The notes under the pieces: model-generated
The model's input: only the letters and a program-made list of their open reading frames with translations
What the model was told of the DNA's origin: nothing
Database searches by the model: none
Made by a program: the position numbers and the translations under genes
In this document: positions 21,883 through 34,167 of the stretch, piece by piece
Position numbering within the stretch: the stretch's first letter is position 1
Layout: every line of letters begins with the position of its first letter
Origin: Ampelocalamus luodianensis
Taxonomy: Eukaryota > Streptophyta > Magnoliopsida > Poales > Poaceae
Direction: 5' to 3'
Length of the DNA: 64,000 nucleotides
Assembly: GCA_036346255.1 (NCBI GenBank)
Contig: CM070633.1
Location: forward strand, 39,137,692-39,201,691

Positions 21883-22362
21883 TTATACGGTAGATAATAT
21901 TTTATCGTGGGTGAACATAATTTGTGCAAAAATCGACTACGAAAATGATCAAGGGCGGTTTGCCCAAGTACACAAGGTCTAGTTCGGCTCCGATCAACAG
22001 GTTCCTCACCCGATTTAAACCTGTGATTCAACGTGCATATTTTGACATAATTAAATTGAAATTCTAAATTTTGGTATGCACAAATATGTTTGGTGACAAA
22101 AGCGGTCAATCCTACGATCAAGATACATGTCTAGACGTACTAGTACTTAAGCTAAGCTGCCTTAATTAATTTTTCTAAATTTAATAAATCAAGAATGTTT
22201 TATTTGCATAGCTTGCTAGTGCCTTGGTGACTCGCCAACACGACCCCGGCCGTGCTCGGCTAATTGGCGAGGACTCCTAGGAGCGATGGTACACGCGCAC
22301 ACACATTGGCTAATTGACTCGGCTACTAAATCTTTGTTTTTTGCACAAATAACCTTTGTTGC
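21883..22362. other. No gene seen
   Basis: Sequence right of the gap. It is not the expected remainder of the LTR, and it is not a CLPTM1 exon. Confidence 0.5.
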
Positions 22363-22706
22363 AAGCGGTTTTTTTGTAAGTAGCGTCTCTTGTGATGAAA
22401 TTGTAATTTTGACACCTCATCCGAAATCTGATGGCGGTGGACTCATTGTCGACACGACATGTGCGAGTTCGGCCCGTGGGTGGCGGTTTGCGTCATGTCG
22501 CCAAAGGCGGCCGTGGCGGACATGCATGCGCCCAAATGGGCGCGGTCGGTCCGGCGACCCGCGGGCGGACTTGCTAATGTGACGGACATCCGGCCCTACG
22601 GGCGAACCCGCCACATGTCGTGTCGACGATGAGTCGATCGACCACTATGCGGACGAGTGTCAAAATTACAATTTAAATCGCGAGCGTTATTTGCGTAAAA
22701 AGCGTT
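22363..22706. mobile_element. Foldback MITE of about 345 bp
   Basis: Outer arms GCGGTTTTTTTGTAAGTAGC and its partner ending near 22705, plus an inner core AAATTGTAATTTTGACAC / GTGTCAAAATTACAATTT (22398 and 22657-22674), form inverted repeats of about 130 bp. Both arms include TCGACACGACATGTG. The centre is very GC-rich. The target duplication was not resolved. Confidence 0.7.
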
Positions 22707-23384
22707 TACATGCAGATGCTATTTGCTGGCATGTTGCAGCTTCTATCTCCTACTTTGTACACACTTTTGCTGCTACTACTTGCTTGCTTCCCCAGCGAGT
22801 CGACTCTGCTCCCAAGACAATCGCATCGCGTCGGATTGGCGGTTCGGCGCGACCCCTGCTACACTACTCACCATTCCTCCTGGTGCAATTACTCCCATTT
22901 TCTCTACTACTCTTCTCTCCTCTAAGCTTCAATCTACTCTAATTCTCTGCTTTGTATCTCACGATTTTTAGCAACAAATTTGTCCATTCTTTCTTCCTCT
23001 CTCTTCTTTTCCTTTATGGATTTACTCCCTCGGCTCCTCTACCTAACCCCCAAGCCACCGCCTCGCCATGGGTGTCGGTCCGCGCCAGCCTCGCCACCGA
23101 CAGCAAGAACATACGCTCATCGTTGAAATGCGGATATCGGCCTTATTATTATCCGGATAATCCGTATTCGGCGAATAATAGGGCTATCGTATTCGCATTC
23201 GCTTCGATAAAAAAATTTGTATTCGTTCTGGTCAGAATGATCCCAAAAAATTCGATCCGAGACAATCCGATTCGTTTCGTCGGATCGATCGGAAACCATC
23301 CGATCCGTTTCCACCCCTATTTGCGTCCATGAAGATAAGGGCCCATCACCTGACGTCGGTTGGGCAGTGCGTGGGTAGCACGTG
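22707..23384. other. No gene seen
   Basis: Includes pyrimidine-rich sequence (22730-23050) and an AT-rich, GAT-rich stretch (23120-23320) with repeated ATCCGA/TCGGAT words. Short open frames on the plus strand have no recognised family. Confidence 0.4.
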
Positions 23385-24060
23385 TGTAACATGGTGTTCC
23401 AAAATCCGTTCAATGCCCGACCTACCCATGGGCGGACCCCGGTAGCGCATAGCACCTCACTTATATTTTCGCCTTCACTTCATATAAAAAGGTAAACCCG
23501 GAGGTGCTACGTTTAGACTCAACTTAGACAAGCATACCACCAATCAACGTGGGACTAATCCTACCACACAACTCCACATGAGCCACATGAGCCGCACTAC
23601 GAGCATGCTTGGGTATTACATTCACCTCCTCTTAAGGGCTAACGTCCTCGGCAGCATACCACATACGCAGCAAATGCCCAGAACCACCAATCGACACACG
23701 TTTGTACATCCAGTGTTGGCACATATGTCATGTCGTGTGTTCACATATGCCTCGGTACACGTTCATGCTTTCATCACTTATAACAATATAATTGCATAAA
23801 TAATTAACTTTTCACGGTTTGGGACTACATGCCCAAGAACACCGGGCTATGCGCCTAAAAGCGCTCACGATACCATCTGTAACACTCCGATTCAAAATCC
23901 TCATAGTGTCGCACCCACCCATAGGGTGGACCGATGTATGTATAACACCTTACTTATACTTTTATCTTCGTTTCGTGTAAAATGGTTAACCCAGTGGTGT
24001 TACATTTGGATTCAACAATTATTATATACTACTACAACTCAATTTAGACGAACAATATAG
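23385..24060 (-). mobile_element. Small LTR pair (TRIM-like), minus strand
   Basis: Two diverged copies, 23385-~23545 and 23878-~24060, both start TGTAACA and share CCAAAATC/TCAAAATCC, ACCCAT..GG, CACCT.ACTTATA and GGTAAACCC-like stretches. On the reverse strand TGGTATCGTGAGC (23863-23875) lies two bases from the right copy, as a tRNA-Met primer site would. The interior is only about 300 bp and has no coding sequence. It could be a TRIM element or a deleted Gypsy element. Confidence 0.5.
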
Positions 24061-24164
24061 GAGCAGACCGAGGTATTACCACGTGTACGGAGGGGGGGAA
24101 ACGGAAATGAAACATGCGGGGTAAATAATGGATGCATCTTCCTACCTATAGTATAGCTAGATGC

Positions 24165-27100
24165 TGTAACATCCCAATTTTGAGCTTAAAAATCTTTTAA
24201 TAGTTAGTAGGGAGAAAATTCACCATTTGGATTTTATTTGATTTTAATTTCAAAAGCTTAATATTGGACTTTACAATCAAAAACATTTAATGTGAATAAT
24301 CCCAACATGAACAATAGCCAAAACTATTTTATTTGTGTTCTATGTGCTCAGATATATTTTCTAGATTTTTCTAGAATTTTTAAGTTCATTTGCTATTTTC
24401 TATTGCCTATTTGAATTTATGGTATTTTCTAAAATAGAAAAGCTATTTATAATCTCGATTAATCCTTTGGTAGAAATCCAAACCTCGGCCCATTGTCCCG
24501 CCGCCCAGACTCACGTGCGGCCCAGTCGCCGCCCATGTAACCGCCTCCCAGCGGTGGACCCGCTGTCGGCCTCTCTTTTCTCTCTCTCTCCTCGGTTTGC
24601 CCGTTCACTCTCCGTTGGATCAAGCGGGAGCATTTGGATGTGCATGAGGTAAGCGGAGGTTCGACGTTCTTTTTATTGTGGACCGTTCGATTAGATCTGG
24701 CGGTCGAGATCTTGAGTCGCCGTGGCCGCACGCTTCGCGCGCGCGCGTCAAGCCCTGCTGGCCGGCGGTGGGCCCGACCGCCACGTCACGTCGTCTCGAG
24801 GCGGACTCCGCGCCGCCCGATTTGCGCGCCGCGTGCTGTGTCCTTCACGGACCACGCCTCCGAGGTTATTTAAGGCCCGGGACCCTCGTGCCACACCCCG
24901 AGCCTCGCCGCCCGAAAACCCTAGCGCATGCCGGCGCCGCCAACGCCGGGCGCCGTCGTCTTCAGCGCCGGCCAAAGAGTCGTCGCCGCTGCCGGCCGTT
25001 CTAGCCCTCCCGTCGCCGTTGGAGGCCACCTCGGGATCGCCGCGTCGCCGCATCTCGGCTGCTGTCGCCTTGGCCGGAGAACCCTCCAACGCCGTCGCCG
25101 TTGAGCTGTACCTCTCCGCGCTCTCGCTCGCGCGCCGCATACGAGCGTCCCGACCACGGTGAGCACCTCGCCGAATCGCCATCGCACCCTCTACCTCCTA
25201 GTACCACCCACCGCCGGTGAAACGCCGCCGTTCGCGAACCTTTGGTTCCCGAACGCCGCGCGATCGGGTCCGGCGTGGCCGTCCGTCAGCGCCGGCAAGA
25301 TCGGCCCAGCGTCTGCGTGTCATCCCACGTGGTGCGCGTCGGCGTCCTCATCGGCGCCGCGTGGGTGGGTCCACGGACCGAAGTCCGAGGCTCGGTGGAC
25401 CTAGTCCACCGTGAGCCTAGCCTCGACATGTGGGTCCCACATGTCGAGATTTCTTTATTATTTCTTTTCGGAAATCCTCGGCGTCGACTGCGCATTAAAT
25501 CTGATTTTCCTTTAGGAAAATAATTCGATAAATTATAAAATCTGATTTTCACATTTTATGTAATTTCAAACTTCCAAAGCTCATAACTTTTGCATCCTAA
25601 CTCCGATTGAGCCCATTCAAATTTCTAAATTTGTATAAATTCAAGATCTATTTATTTGAGATTTTTATTTAATTTTTGGAGTTTGTTTTGCCTCTGTTAT
25701 TTATTTGTTTTGTTTGTTGTTTGTTTAGTTTTTGAGTGAGCGTCGATTAGTCGGGAATTTTGTGGAAGAAGGAGCACCCCAAGATCAAGACCAGTACATA
25801 GACCTTTTCCAAGGCAAGTCATACCTTTGATCATCTTGAACCCAGTTTTCAAATTACTTTGTGTTAAATTATTGCATTCTACTTTAATTATTTATTTAAA
25901 TGCTTTGGGCATAGTTATTATCAAATTGTTATCACACCTTGGCCTTGTATGTCATAATTCCTTGTCACCCTAGATTGGTTGAGTTGGTAATATTATAGCA
26001 CCAACGTGGGTTGGTTAGATCGAGTACAATTGCTTAGCCATGCTACGAGTCTCACATCTCATGAAAGTTGCAAATATGAACTATGACTAAGTGACTATGG
26101 AACCGTGTAAAAGCATGTGCTATGTGTTGTTACTTCGTGATGGCATGTGTTGCACTAAAACCAATGGGTGGTAAAGTTTAGGCTGAGGCAAGTGGTGGAG
26201 GAGCGTGTGACATGGTGGTCTATGTGATGGGAATGATGATCTTTGTGACTTAGTTAGAACATGGAAGTCTTGCCTTGGTCAATTAAGGACTTAACTTTGT
26301 GCGCCATTGAACTGAGCCTTCTTGTGCGACCACATGCAGTATGGGGCGGGCCTAACTTAGTAAGTTATGGATTCTCGGCATTGATGTTCGGTGGATAGGT
26401 TAGGTGTGTGTGACAGGTGGAGGTGTGACTACTTGGTGGTTGCATCGCGGGACGATTCGTCTTCCACGTCCCGGCGGTGTGTGTTATACCAATTCTATGT
26501 GAGCTGGTATAGCGGTTTGTAAGCACACTGGGAATGTCAATGTTTGGGATGAAGTTTCCGAACTGTTTTGTTACGATTGGTGCTTGCTACACTAGTTGTA
26601 TCTTGTGGGTAAAGTGTACAACCTCTGCAGTGTTAATTAATCTATTCGAATAGCGCGTCATGGTCATGGACATGCTCGAGGATTTCACGAGGGTAATTTT
26701 CATAAAATGTTGGGATGGGAGCTGTGTGACCTCAATCATATGGCTATGTGAAATAATCTGTTTAGCTGTGTGTCTTTGTGGAAACAAATGTTAAATTATT
26801 ATTGTTTATTTGTTTTGAATTATGCTTTCAATCTATTATTGTATTCAATTGCAAATGTTGCTTTTATGCAAAAGAACCACAGAAGCCTTTTTCTTTGGAA
26901 TAATCCTGCATCTATACATTGCATTCTGTGGTATGATTTGCGATGCAGTTGTGTACTCACGCTTGTTGTAAAACTTGCGCCCAAACCTCTGAGAGGAGGA
27001 GTCCTTTGCTTTTGAGGAGGAGTTCGTTGAAGGCGATCGTTCGTTAAGGTGGGATCCCGATCGGTTGCTGTGGTGAATTGGTGGGATCTACGCTGGAGTT

Positions 27101-27319
27101 TTCCGTTCATTTCTTTGCTTTATTTCTGTTAGCCTGCGAGGTTAATAAGTGTAAACTCGACCATAAGGTCAAAACCCTTATTTGTTATTCAAACTAATCG
27201 TTTACTTTATTTATCGTTTGTGTGGATCGATATTTACCTATGTTAACCTGTGTGCACTAGCGTGATCTTGGACTAGTGCGGTATACGAGAGGGTTGCGAA
27301 TCGAAATTAGGTCCCGACA
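24165..27319 (+). repeat. Long Gypsy LTR (3.2 kb), no partner LTR
   Basis: Starts TGTAACATCCC, typical of grass Gypsy LTRs, and ends GGTCCCGACA. A GC-rich block (24480-25440) with a TATTTAAGG box near 24866 precedes an AT-rich body. The primer-site-like GTAACTTGATATGAGCG follows directly at 27320-27336. The element's interior stops at about 27455, where the MULE copy begins, so only the 5' end of the element remains. Confidence 0.6.
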
Positions 27320-27455
27320 GTAACTTGATATGAGCGAACTTTCTATTATTTCCATTGATTTGTTGGTTGTTTTCTAGTACCTGTCCCTCTGCACGATCAA
27401 TCAAGCTCGACTCTACGTGCCAAATCAGTTCTAGTAGGTATGTATACAGTAATTT
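27320..27455 (+). other. Gypsy primer site and leader, truncated
   Basis: ACTTGATATGAGC is a damaged form of TTGGTATCAGAGC. The leader breaks off where the MULE inverted repeat starts. Confidence 0.45.
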
Positions 27456-30400
27456 CTTTTTGAAATAATATTAATTTTTAAAAAATTACAAAAATAAATA
27501 ATTGATTTTTTACATATCTTTGGAATGGTGACAATAGCCTATCGGCATTCCAAATGGCAACTGATAACATAGCGGTGGTAACAAGTTCCTATCGCTAGTT
27601 AAATTGGCGCGAGGACTGCGGTCACTGCGATAGGGATCTAATTTTTTTTAATATGTAAATTTTGAAAAAACCGTCATTATATTTCAAATGGCAACAGAGA
27701 TCCCTCAAGTCCATCTCGCCATTCCAAATGACGACACAATCTACCCTATAAAAGGCCACAAAATTCTAGCATAACTCAATTTTATTCAGAAAAAAGAGAG
27801 AGAAGTGAGGAAGGGAGAGGAGTATAGGGAGGAGAGAAGCTAGCGGCGTTGCCGTCCGATCGCCTACCTTTCATGTAATTTTTTTTAACTAAATAGATTA
27901 TATAGTTTTAGATGTACGGTTACGTAGTGTAGTATGTTGTACATAATTCTTTTTGATGGGTAGTTTAATTTTAGATATGTGATTAATCGTGGAAATCTTG
28001 TTTACGGTGCAATACGTTAAATATATTGGATACCACCAACTATAAAATTTACTACAGTTAGGGGACAATTCTTGAGGGTCCCAAGGGGATTGATTTGCGT
28101 TATTTTCAATCGTCAACCATGACCCTAATAAAACGAGAGCAGTATACATGGAGCGCTGTGATGCGATGGTTGTTCCACTCATTCGATTTGGACCATGTTG
28201 TGTATGATCTGAGATTGAGTTGCCTCGCTAACCGAGCATCACCGGACACATATTAGGAGTTAGTGCAGCTCAAGAGAACAAGGTCGTGGCAATCATATGT
28301 ATGCAGGGCGAGGGAGAAATGGTGGGATTTGGTCCTTCTATCTTAGGCATATGCCAAGCCCATTCCTGCATCAGTAGCTGAACAAGAAGGGGTGGTGAAG
28401 CCAAAAAAGAAGTCGAGGACTCTAGCCAAGCCTTCTCTAGGAGTAGCTGATCCTATCGATGAAGACCCTATGAAAGGAGCTCCTTCAGTCAGGCAAGCTA
28501 GTGGGTTTACTGACGTGGGTGAGAAGATGGAAGCCCTAGTCCAAAGAATGGATCTTGATGACCAGGGCTACCAGGCATTGTCAGAAGATGAAGGATCCAA
28601 CGACGAGGATGCTGTGGAATAGCAGGCAGTTCCATCCGAGTGGAACACATACTGGTTTGACAACCTCGTCATTAACGAAGACTACTGTGTGCCATGGGAG
28701 TACGACCAGAGCAAGGTCATGCAAGGAACCATGTACAAATGCAAGGAGGTCGTGCAGGAGGCGATCAAATTCTGGATCTTGTTAGTGCAGCGTACATTCA
28801 CACTCGTCAAGTCTAATCCAAGATGCTACGACGTGAAGTACGACCTAGAGGGATGCTCTTGGCGAGTGCACGTATTTCAGTCTAAGTGTAACACCTACTA
28901 AAAATACTCTATAGTGGTCCCTCACACATGTGTTATCGCTGAGTCAGTACAGTCCCACAAGAATCTGTTATCAGGCTTCATCGCGAACATCATGTATAGT
29001 TAGATCGTGGATAATCTAGATTTTGAGCTATGATCCATCATTCGGGTGATTGAGGTAATATTCTAGTACATAATCAGCTATGCCAAGGCATGGATGGCAA
29101 AATAGAATGCATTGAACTCAAGGTACGGTACGTTCGAGGACTCCTATCACAACTCGCCCAGCCAACTCCGAGTCATACAGGATAGGAATTCTGGTACTTA
29201 TGTTGCCATTGAAGATTCCATGCATCAATGCATTCTGGCATTGCCATCCAATCTTGTGCATGGATGACATATTCCTGACTAGGAAGTACAAGGGCTGAAT
29301 CTTTGGTTGCAACGATGGAGACGAAACAATTAGGTTCTTCACATGGCATTCGCATTCGTTGAAAGCAAGAACACAGACAGCTGGTTGTGGTTCCTAAGGA
29401 ATTTGAGAATTTCTGTTGTACATGACCATCCTGACGTATGCGTCATACATGATTAGTATGCGGGGCTACTGAGTGCAATAACTCTCGGCTACAATAAGAA
29501 GAGAACGAACCACTTCCATTGGTGGATCTGAGCAATTGGTGCATGAGGTACTTGGGTGCAAACTTACACAAGTAATTCCATAACAAGAACTTGATGAACT
29601 TGTTCAAGTAGCTGTGCAACTAGAGCCAGCAGCGAAAGTTTGACACACTCTAGAAGATTCTAGATGAGCTGACCCGGACGCACAGAAGGAAGACAACGAA
29701 AAAGGCCACTACAAGCATTGACCAGGCCCCCGAAGAATTGCCATAGTTACCCAAAAATGATCCTAGTGTAATGAGGAAGACGAGAGCATAGGTTTAGTGC
29801 TTCTCGGACTGGATTGAACATGATCCTAAAGAGAAGTGCTCGCTGCTACATGACAGGGGTTGTGCTCAATATGGTGTTATGACAACCAATCTAGTCGAGG
29901 TGTACAATTAGGTCATGCGCGGTGTCAAGTGCCTCCCTTCGGTTGGTATTGTGGAAGCAATTCTGCGGTACCATAAATTACTTTGTAGCGAAGCAACAAC
30001 ACATCGCTCTTCATGGCAAATGGCGATCTGTACTCGCCATGATCATCAAATACATAGAGGAGAAGAGCAAGAAGGGGTAAGATGCATCGGACATTCAAAA
30101 TGGACATAAGGGAGCTTCGCTTCGAGATACTCTGCAGGGATAAAGGACGACATGGGATGAACTACGAGAGGATCACCCACGAGTGCACGTTATGCCGCGC
30201 TAGTTGCGTATGCACTTGAAACAAGCTTCTTCTTCTACATAGGACATGATCACATGTTATGGCTGCTTGTTCGATGATAGCGCAACATCCCTCGATACAT
30301 CTCGATTATTTCAACAAGGAAGAGGTAATGCAAACACGAGTGCGAGTTATATGGTTCTGACGTGGTTTGCCATTTCACGGCCATCCGACACGAGAGCAAC

Positions 30401-31317
30401 TTATTTGTGTTGCGGACATTGATAGGCTGAAGGGAAAGGTTGACCGGCGGCAAATACGGCGTATCACGAACGACATGGACGAAGTAGAAGCCAGATATCG
30501 TACGAAAAAGTGCTACATTTGCAAGAAGTCTAGGCACACTTTCAAGAAATTCCTTACAAAAAATGCACAGGATGAAGGAGATATTAACAGTCCGGACGAC
30601 ACCGCGGGGACCTCATCCGACTGCTCCACTCGAGGCAGACGACATGGCAGACGTTGAGGTCGCGGCCATGAGAAATGTTGTTCTGTTGAAATATGTGGTG
30701 CTCAATGCCTTGTAATATCATTGTAATTTGTCGAAAAACTAGGTGATGATGTTGTGCTAATTATTGTATAATATCATTGTGATTTGTCGATAAAATATGT
30801 GATGACAGGGTACTGAATGTTGTGTAATATCATAGAGATTTGACCACAAAATATGTGAGGACGCTGTGCGGAATATTCTGTAATATCCTTGTGATTTATC
30901 GATAAAATATGTGATAATGTTGTGTTGAATATTTTGTAATATCATTGTGATTTGTTCACAAAATATGTGGTCCGAAATAAATAGTAAAAAACAGATAGAG
31001 GTTCCTGTCGCCATTCCAATTGACGATAGGGTCCTATCGCCAGTTGAAATAGTGACAGGTCACGTAAATTAGAATGGTGATATGGACATGTCGCCGGTCC
31101 ACATGACAACATGACTCTCTACACTATTCTAGACTACTGTTGCCAATTGGAATGGTGATAGAACAATTTCGTCATTTGAAATGGCGACAAAACAATTTCG
31201 TTATTTGAAATGACGACAGGACAATTTTGTTATTTGAAATGGCGACAATATCCTATTTTTTTAAAAAATAGGCTATTTATTTTGTAATTTTTAAAATAAT
31301 ATTATTTTAAAAAAATC
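27456..31317 (+). mobile_element. MULE copy 1, left tip truncated
   Basis: A Mutator-like element with long AT-rich inverted repeats: the left TGAAATAATATTAATTTTTA pairs with the right TTAAAATAATATTATTTT. Subterminal units of the form GCCATTCCAAATGGCGAC occur at both ends. TATAAAAGG lies at 27747-27755. The interior is a decayed MURA-type transposase. The right end AAAAAAATC is followed by ATTGATAGGA, matching the target duplication of copy 2. No such duplication exists on the left, where the tip GATTTTTTT is missing. Confidence 0.75.
28010..30657 (+). pseudogene. MULE transposase remnant, copy 1
   Basis: Aligns by eye along its length to copy 2 at 47089-49720. The initiating ATG region is mutated. 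Readable parts include MEALVQRMDLDDQGYQALSE (near 28530), PRCYDVKYDLEGCSWRV (near 28820), YHNSPSQLRV (near 29150), MAFAFVESKNTDSW (near 29340) and, at the end, KKCYICKKSRHTFKKF (near 30505), a C-terminal zinc-knuckle-like motif. More than ten stops are scattered through it, and the DGTFLTGKYKG catalytic segment of copy 2 is disrupted by a stop. Confidence 0.7.
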
Positions 31318-31640
31318 ATTGATAGGAGAGACTTGGATTAGATCCGGTGGAATATTATGCTACTATCTTCATTTGGGTTTTAAGTTGAATTTAGGCGATA
31401 GCAAGGAGACTTTTATGGGGACTCCGTCCCCATTGAGCCGTCGGCATCGGCGTGTGCGTGACAACCATCGACTTCTAGTTCTAGAACAAAAGCATTTCGA
31501 TCCTACTTAAGTGGGATACACATGGTTGTTCGGACAAGATATTGGATGCGAACTCCTGTAATGAGTTGACAAATACTTCTAGTACCCACTTAAGTGCGAT
31601 AATTTTCTTTTATTCACGAGATGATTAACAATAACAAATG
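31318..31640 (+). repeat. Right flank duplicated with 50299-50750
   Basis: ATTGAT.GGAGAGACTTGG, GCATTTCGATCCTACTT and CTCCTGTAATGAGTTGACAA recur in order beyond both MULE copies. The two MULEs therefore share flanking sequence, so one arose by segmental duplication and not by independent insertion. Confidence 0.8.
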
Positions 31641-31647
31641 CTAGTAC

Positions 31648-32936
31648 CACTACTACACACGGCCTCATCACGCAGACGGTTGGGCGGTCATCACGAGACG
31701 GTTTTGAACCGTGCGAAAAAGTTCGTCTGTGATAACAGACGTTATTACTGACGGTTCAAAAACCGTGCAGGATACAATATCACGAGCGGTTGAAAGTAGA
31801 ACCGTGCGTGATAGTGATTATCATAGGCGGTTACGAACAAGAACCGTATGTGATATTACTATCCTGAGCGGTTCTTGTTAAGAACCGTTGTGATACTTTT
31901 TCAACTGCAAAAAAACTAAATGTATTCCCTTGGTGTCGCCTCTCGCCTCAGCACCTCGTCCACCTTCTGCTCCACTCACTCATGAGCCTTACGAAGAAGG
32001 TCATGATCTTGTCCTTGTCGTGGAGCTCCTCGAAAGCGCATCCTTATCCTCATCGCTGCCCTCCTTCCTCACGGCCGCATCGCGGCTTAGGCTTGATTTG
32101 CCTCCGCGCCTTGGCCCGCAGCTCTGCATTTGTCAAATCATCAAGCCACATTGTTCCCCATCCATTCAATCACAAAACTATATTCAAGCATACATTCAAT
32201 CACAAAACTATATCCAAGCACACATGTATACCTCGATCTAGGAGGCCGCGGGGAGGGCAGGCGGCACCGGAGAGAGGAGGGCGGCGCCTAGATGGGGCGG
32301 TGCGGGAGGAGAGCGGTGAGGAAGACGCCGGTGGCCGTCGGGGAGGACGAGCGGCGGGAGGAGGAGGCCGGCGGAGGAGCAGCGGGCGGCGGGACGAGCG
32401 GGAGGACAAGGGCCAGCGGGAGAAGGAGCCCAGAGGTCACGCTGGATTTGGGAGTCCTTATAATATATAAGGACTTACGCTACTCCACTCACGCATTCAA
32501 AATTCCAGCATACGCATTCAAAATTTTCGAACTCCGCGTTGTGAATCACATATCACGAGCGTCTCGTATCACCAACCGTGTGTGATGAGGTACTTATCAC
32601 GAGCGGTTGGTAATCTGGCACGTCTGTGATAGTATCACGAATGGTTCTATTAAAAACCGTTTGTGATTATCTGCGATATCATAGGCGGTTCTATTAAAGA
32701 ACGTCTCGATAGTATCCTGACAGTTCTATTGAAAAACCGTGCGTGATATCAGATTATCACGAGCGGTTTTTAATAGAACTGCTGTGATACTATCGAGACG
32801 GTTCTTTAATAGAACCGTCTATGATCGCGAGTATCCGCAGAACAAACCGTCAGTGATAGGCGACAGACCCAACACGAGACGGTTCTATTTTAACCGTGCG
32901 TGATGAGGCGTCTACTATTGCTGCTTTGTAGTAGTG
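31648..32936. mobile_element. Non-autonomous CACTA element (1.29 kb)
   Basis: Ends CACTACTACA and TGTAGTAGTG. The flanks are TAC and TGC, a 3-bp duplication with one change. Both ends hold arrays of ATCACGAGCGGTT and its inverse AACCGTGCGTGAT (about 31675-31900 and 32540-32900), the subterminal sites bound by CACTA transposases. No transposase is present. The interior (31930-32460) is GC-rich and coding-like but matches no family I know, so it may be a captured gene fragment. Confidence 0.8.
32163..32222 (+). repeat. Short tandem duplication in the CACTA interior
   Basis: TTCAATCACAAAACTATAT followed by TCAAGCA or CCAAGCA occurs twice in a row, a unit of about 30 bp. Confidence 0.75.
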
Positions 32937-34167
32937 TGCGTTCATACATAAATTTTAAATAAGTGTGAACATATTTTTAAAAATTATAGCCATTCCATAA
33001 ATTTGTATTAGTACACCACACGACACTCATGTTCATGCATCCCTACTACCTGAGAAACATGTAAAGTTTTTAGTACATCTATACTTAGTAGGCTAGTATT
33101 GATACAACCTACTTACATAATTACATCACACATGGTTTCATCGTTTGTAAGTAAAATGTCTCACGTAAGATACCTAATATTAGGTTTGAATTATTGGACT
33201 CATCGTGATGGTCTCAACGATGTAAAAAGATAGAGAATTGAAGTATCGCGCACTTGATTTATGAGTTAGAAACTAAAAAAGTTCTTAAGAGCTAAATAAA
33301 ATAAAGTATTTTCTTACTATTCACACAGTGTCACATAGGTAAAAAAACATGTCAGTCTGGCTACAAAATCTGAACAGAGGGTATGGAACACAATATTCAT
33401 CTAATTTCCTCAAGTATTATCAAATTGTAACGAAGTTCAAATTCAATTGGTACTTATAGTTAGCAAGGGTATATACATAGTTTTTAGAAAATTTGGTGGT
33501 GCCGTGCATTCTGGACACCCTACCTGGCTTCAACTCAACATATTTTTACAAAAGATGCTGAAATAATTTTGTTTAAGTCAAGGTCTAAATAGTGGTGAAA
33601 AACCTCAGGCTCTCTATATATTGACCATGTCAGTCACTTTTCTCAGTTCGTTGATGAAGATCCAACTACTCGCATCTCTCCCTCACTTCACCCCTCTCTC
33701 AATATATATATATATATATATAAACCAACACTCTCATTTCTAGGACAAATACTAAAACAAATAATTATTCTAACAGACAAAAAAAAACTTAAGTTTGGTG
33801 AACCCTTACAAAATAAAAAGACAAAAAAAATCTAACCTCGACAAAAAAAAAATAACCTAGGTAATCCACTACAAATGCAGAAACAAATAAAACTAAAAAA
33901 ATTACAGTAAAACTTGGGTAAAATTAACATTACTTACCATTGCAATTTTACTAGCTAAAAACTAAGAAAATTTTAGGCAACTAAAATTAACAAAACCGAA
34001 AGAAGCTACAAGACATGGCTGAAGAAAAAGAGCGAGATAGGTCTGACCCTTTTTAAATCTGTCTTGTTTTGTTAGATGCCTGCCCTTAGCTAGCTAATTC
34101 GATCTGTTCCCGTGTGAACTCAGTGATCTATCAATCAATCATTTGTATAAGAAATTCTAGCCTCAAC
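32937..34167. other. No gene seen; contains a (TA)n tract
   Basis: AT-rich. A (TA)n microsatellite lies at about 33700-33722. No coding frame longer than a few dozen codons. Confidence 0.5.

Noticed and set aside
24722..25207. Overlapping open frames of 65-146 codons on both strands
   Set aside because: They sit in the GC-rich part of a Gypsy LTR. High GC content makes stops rare, and no domain is visible.
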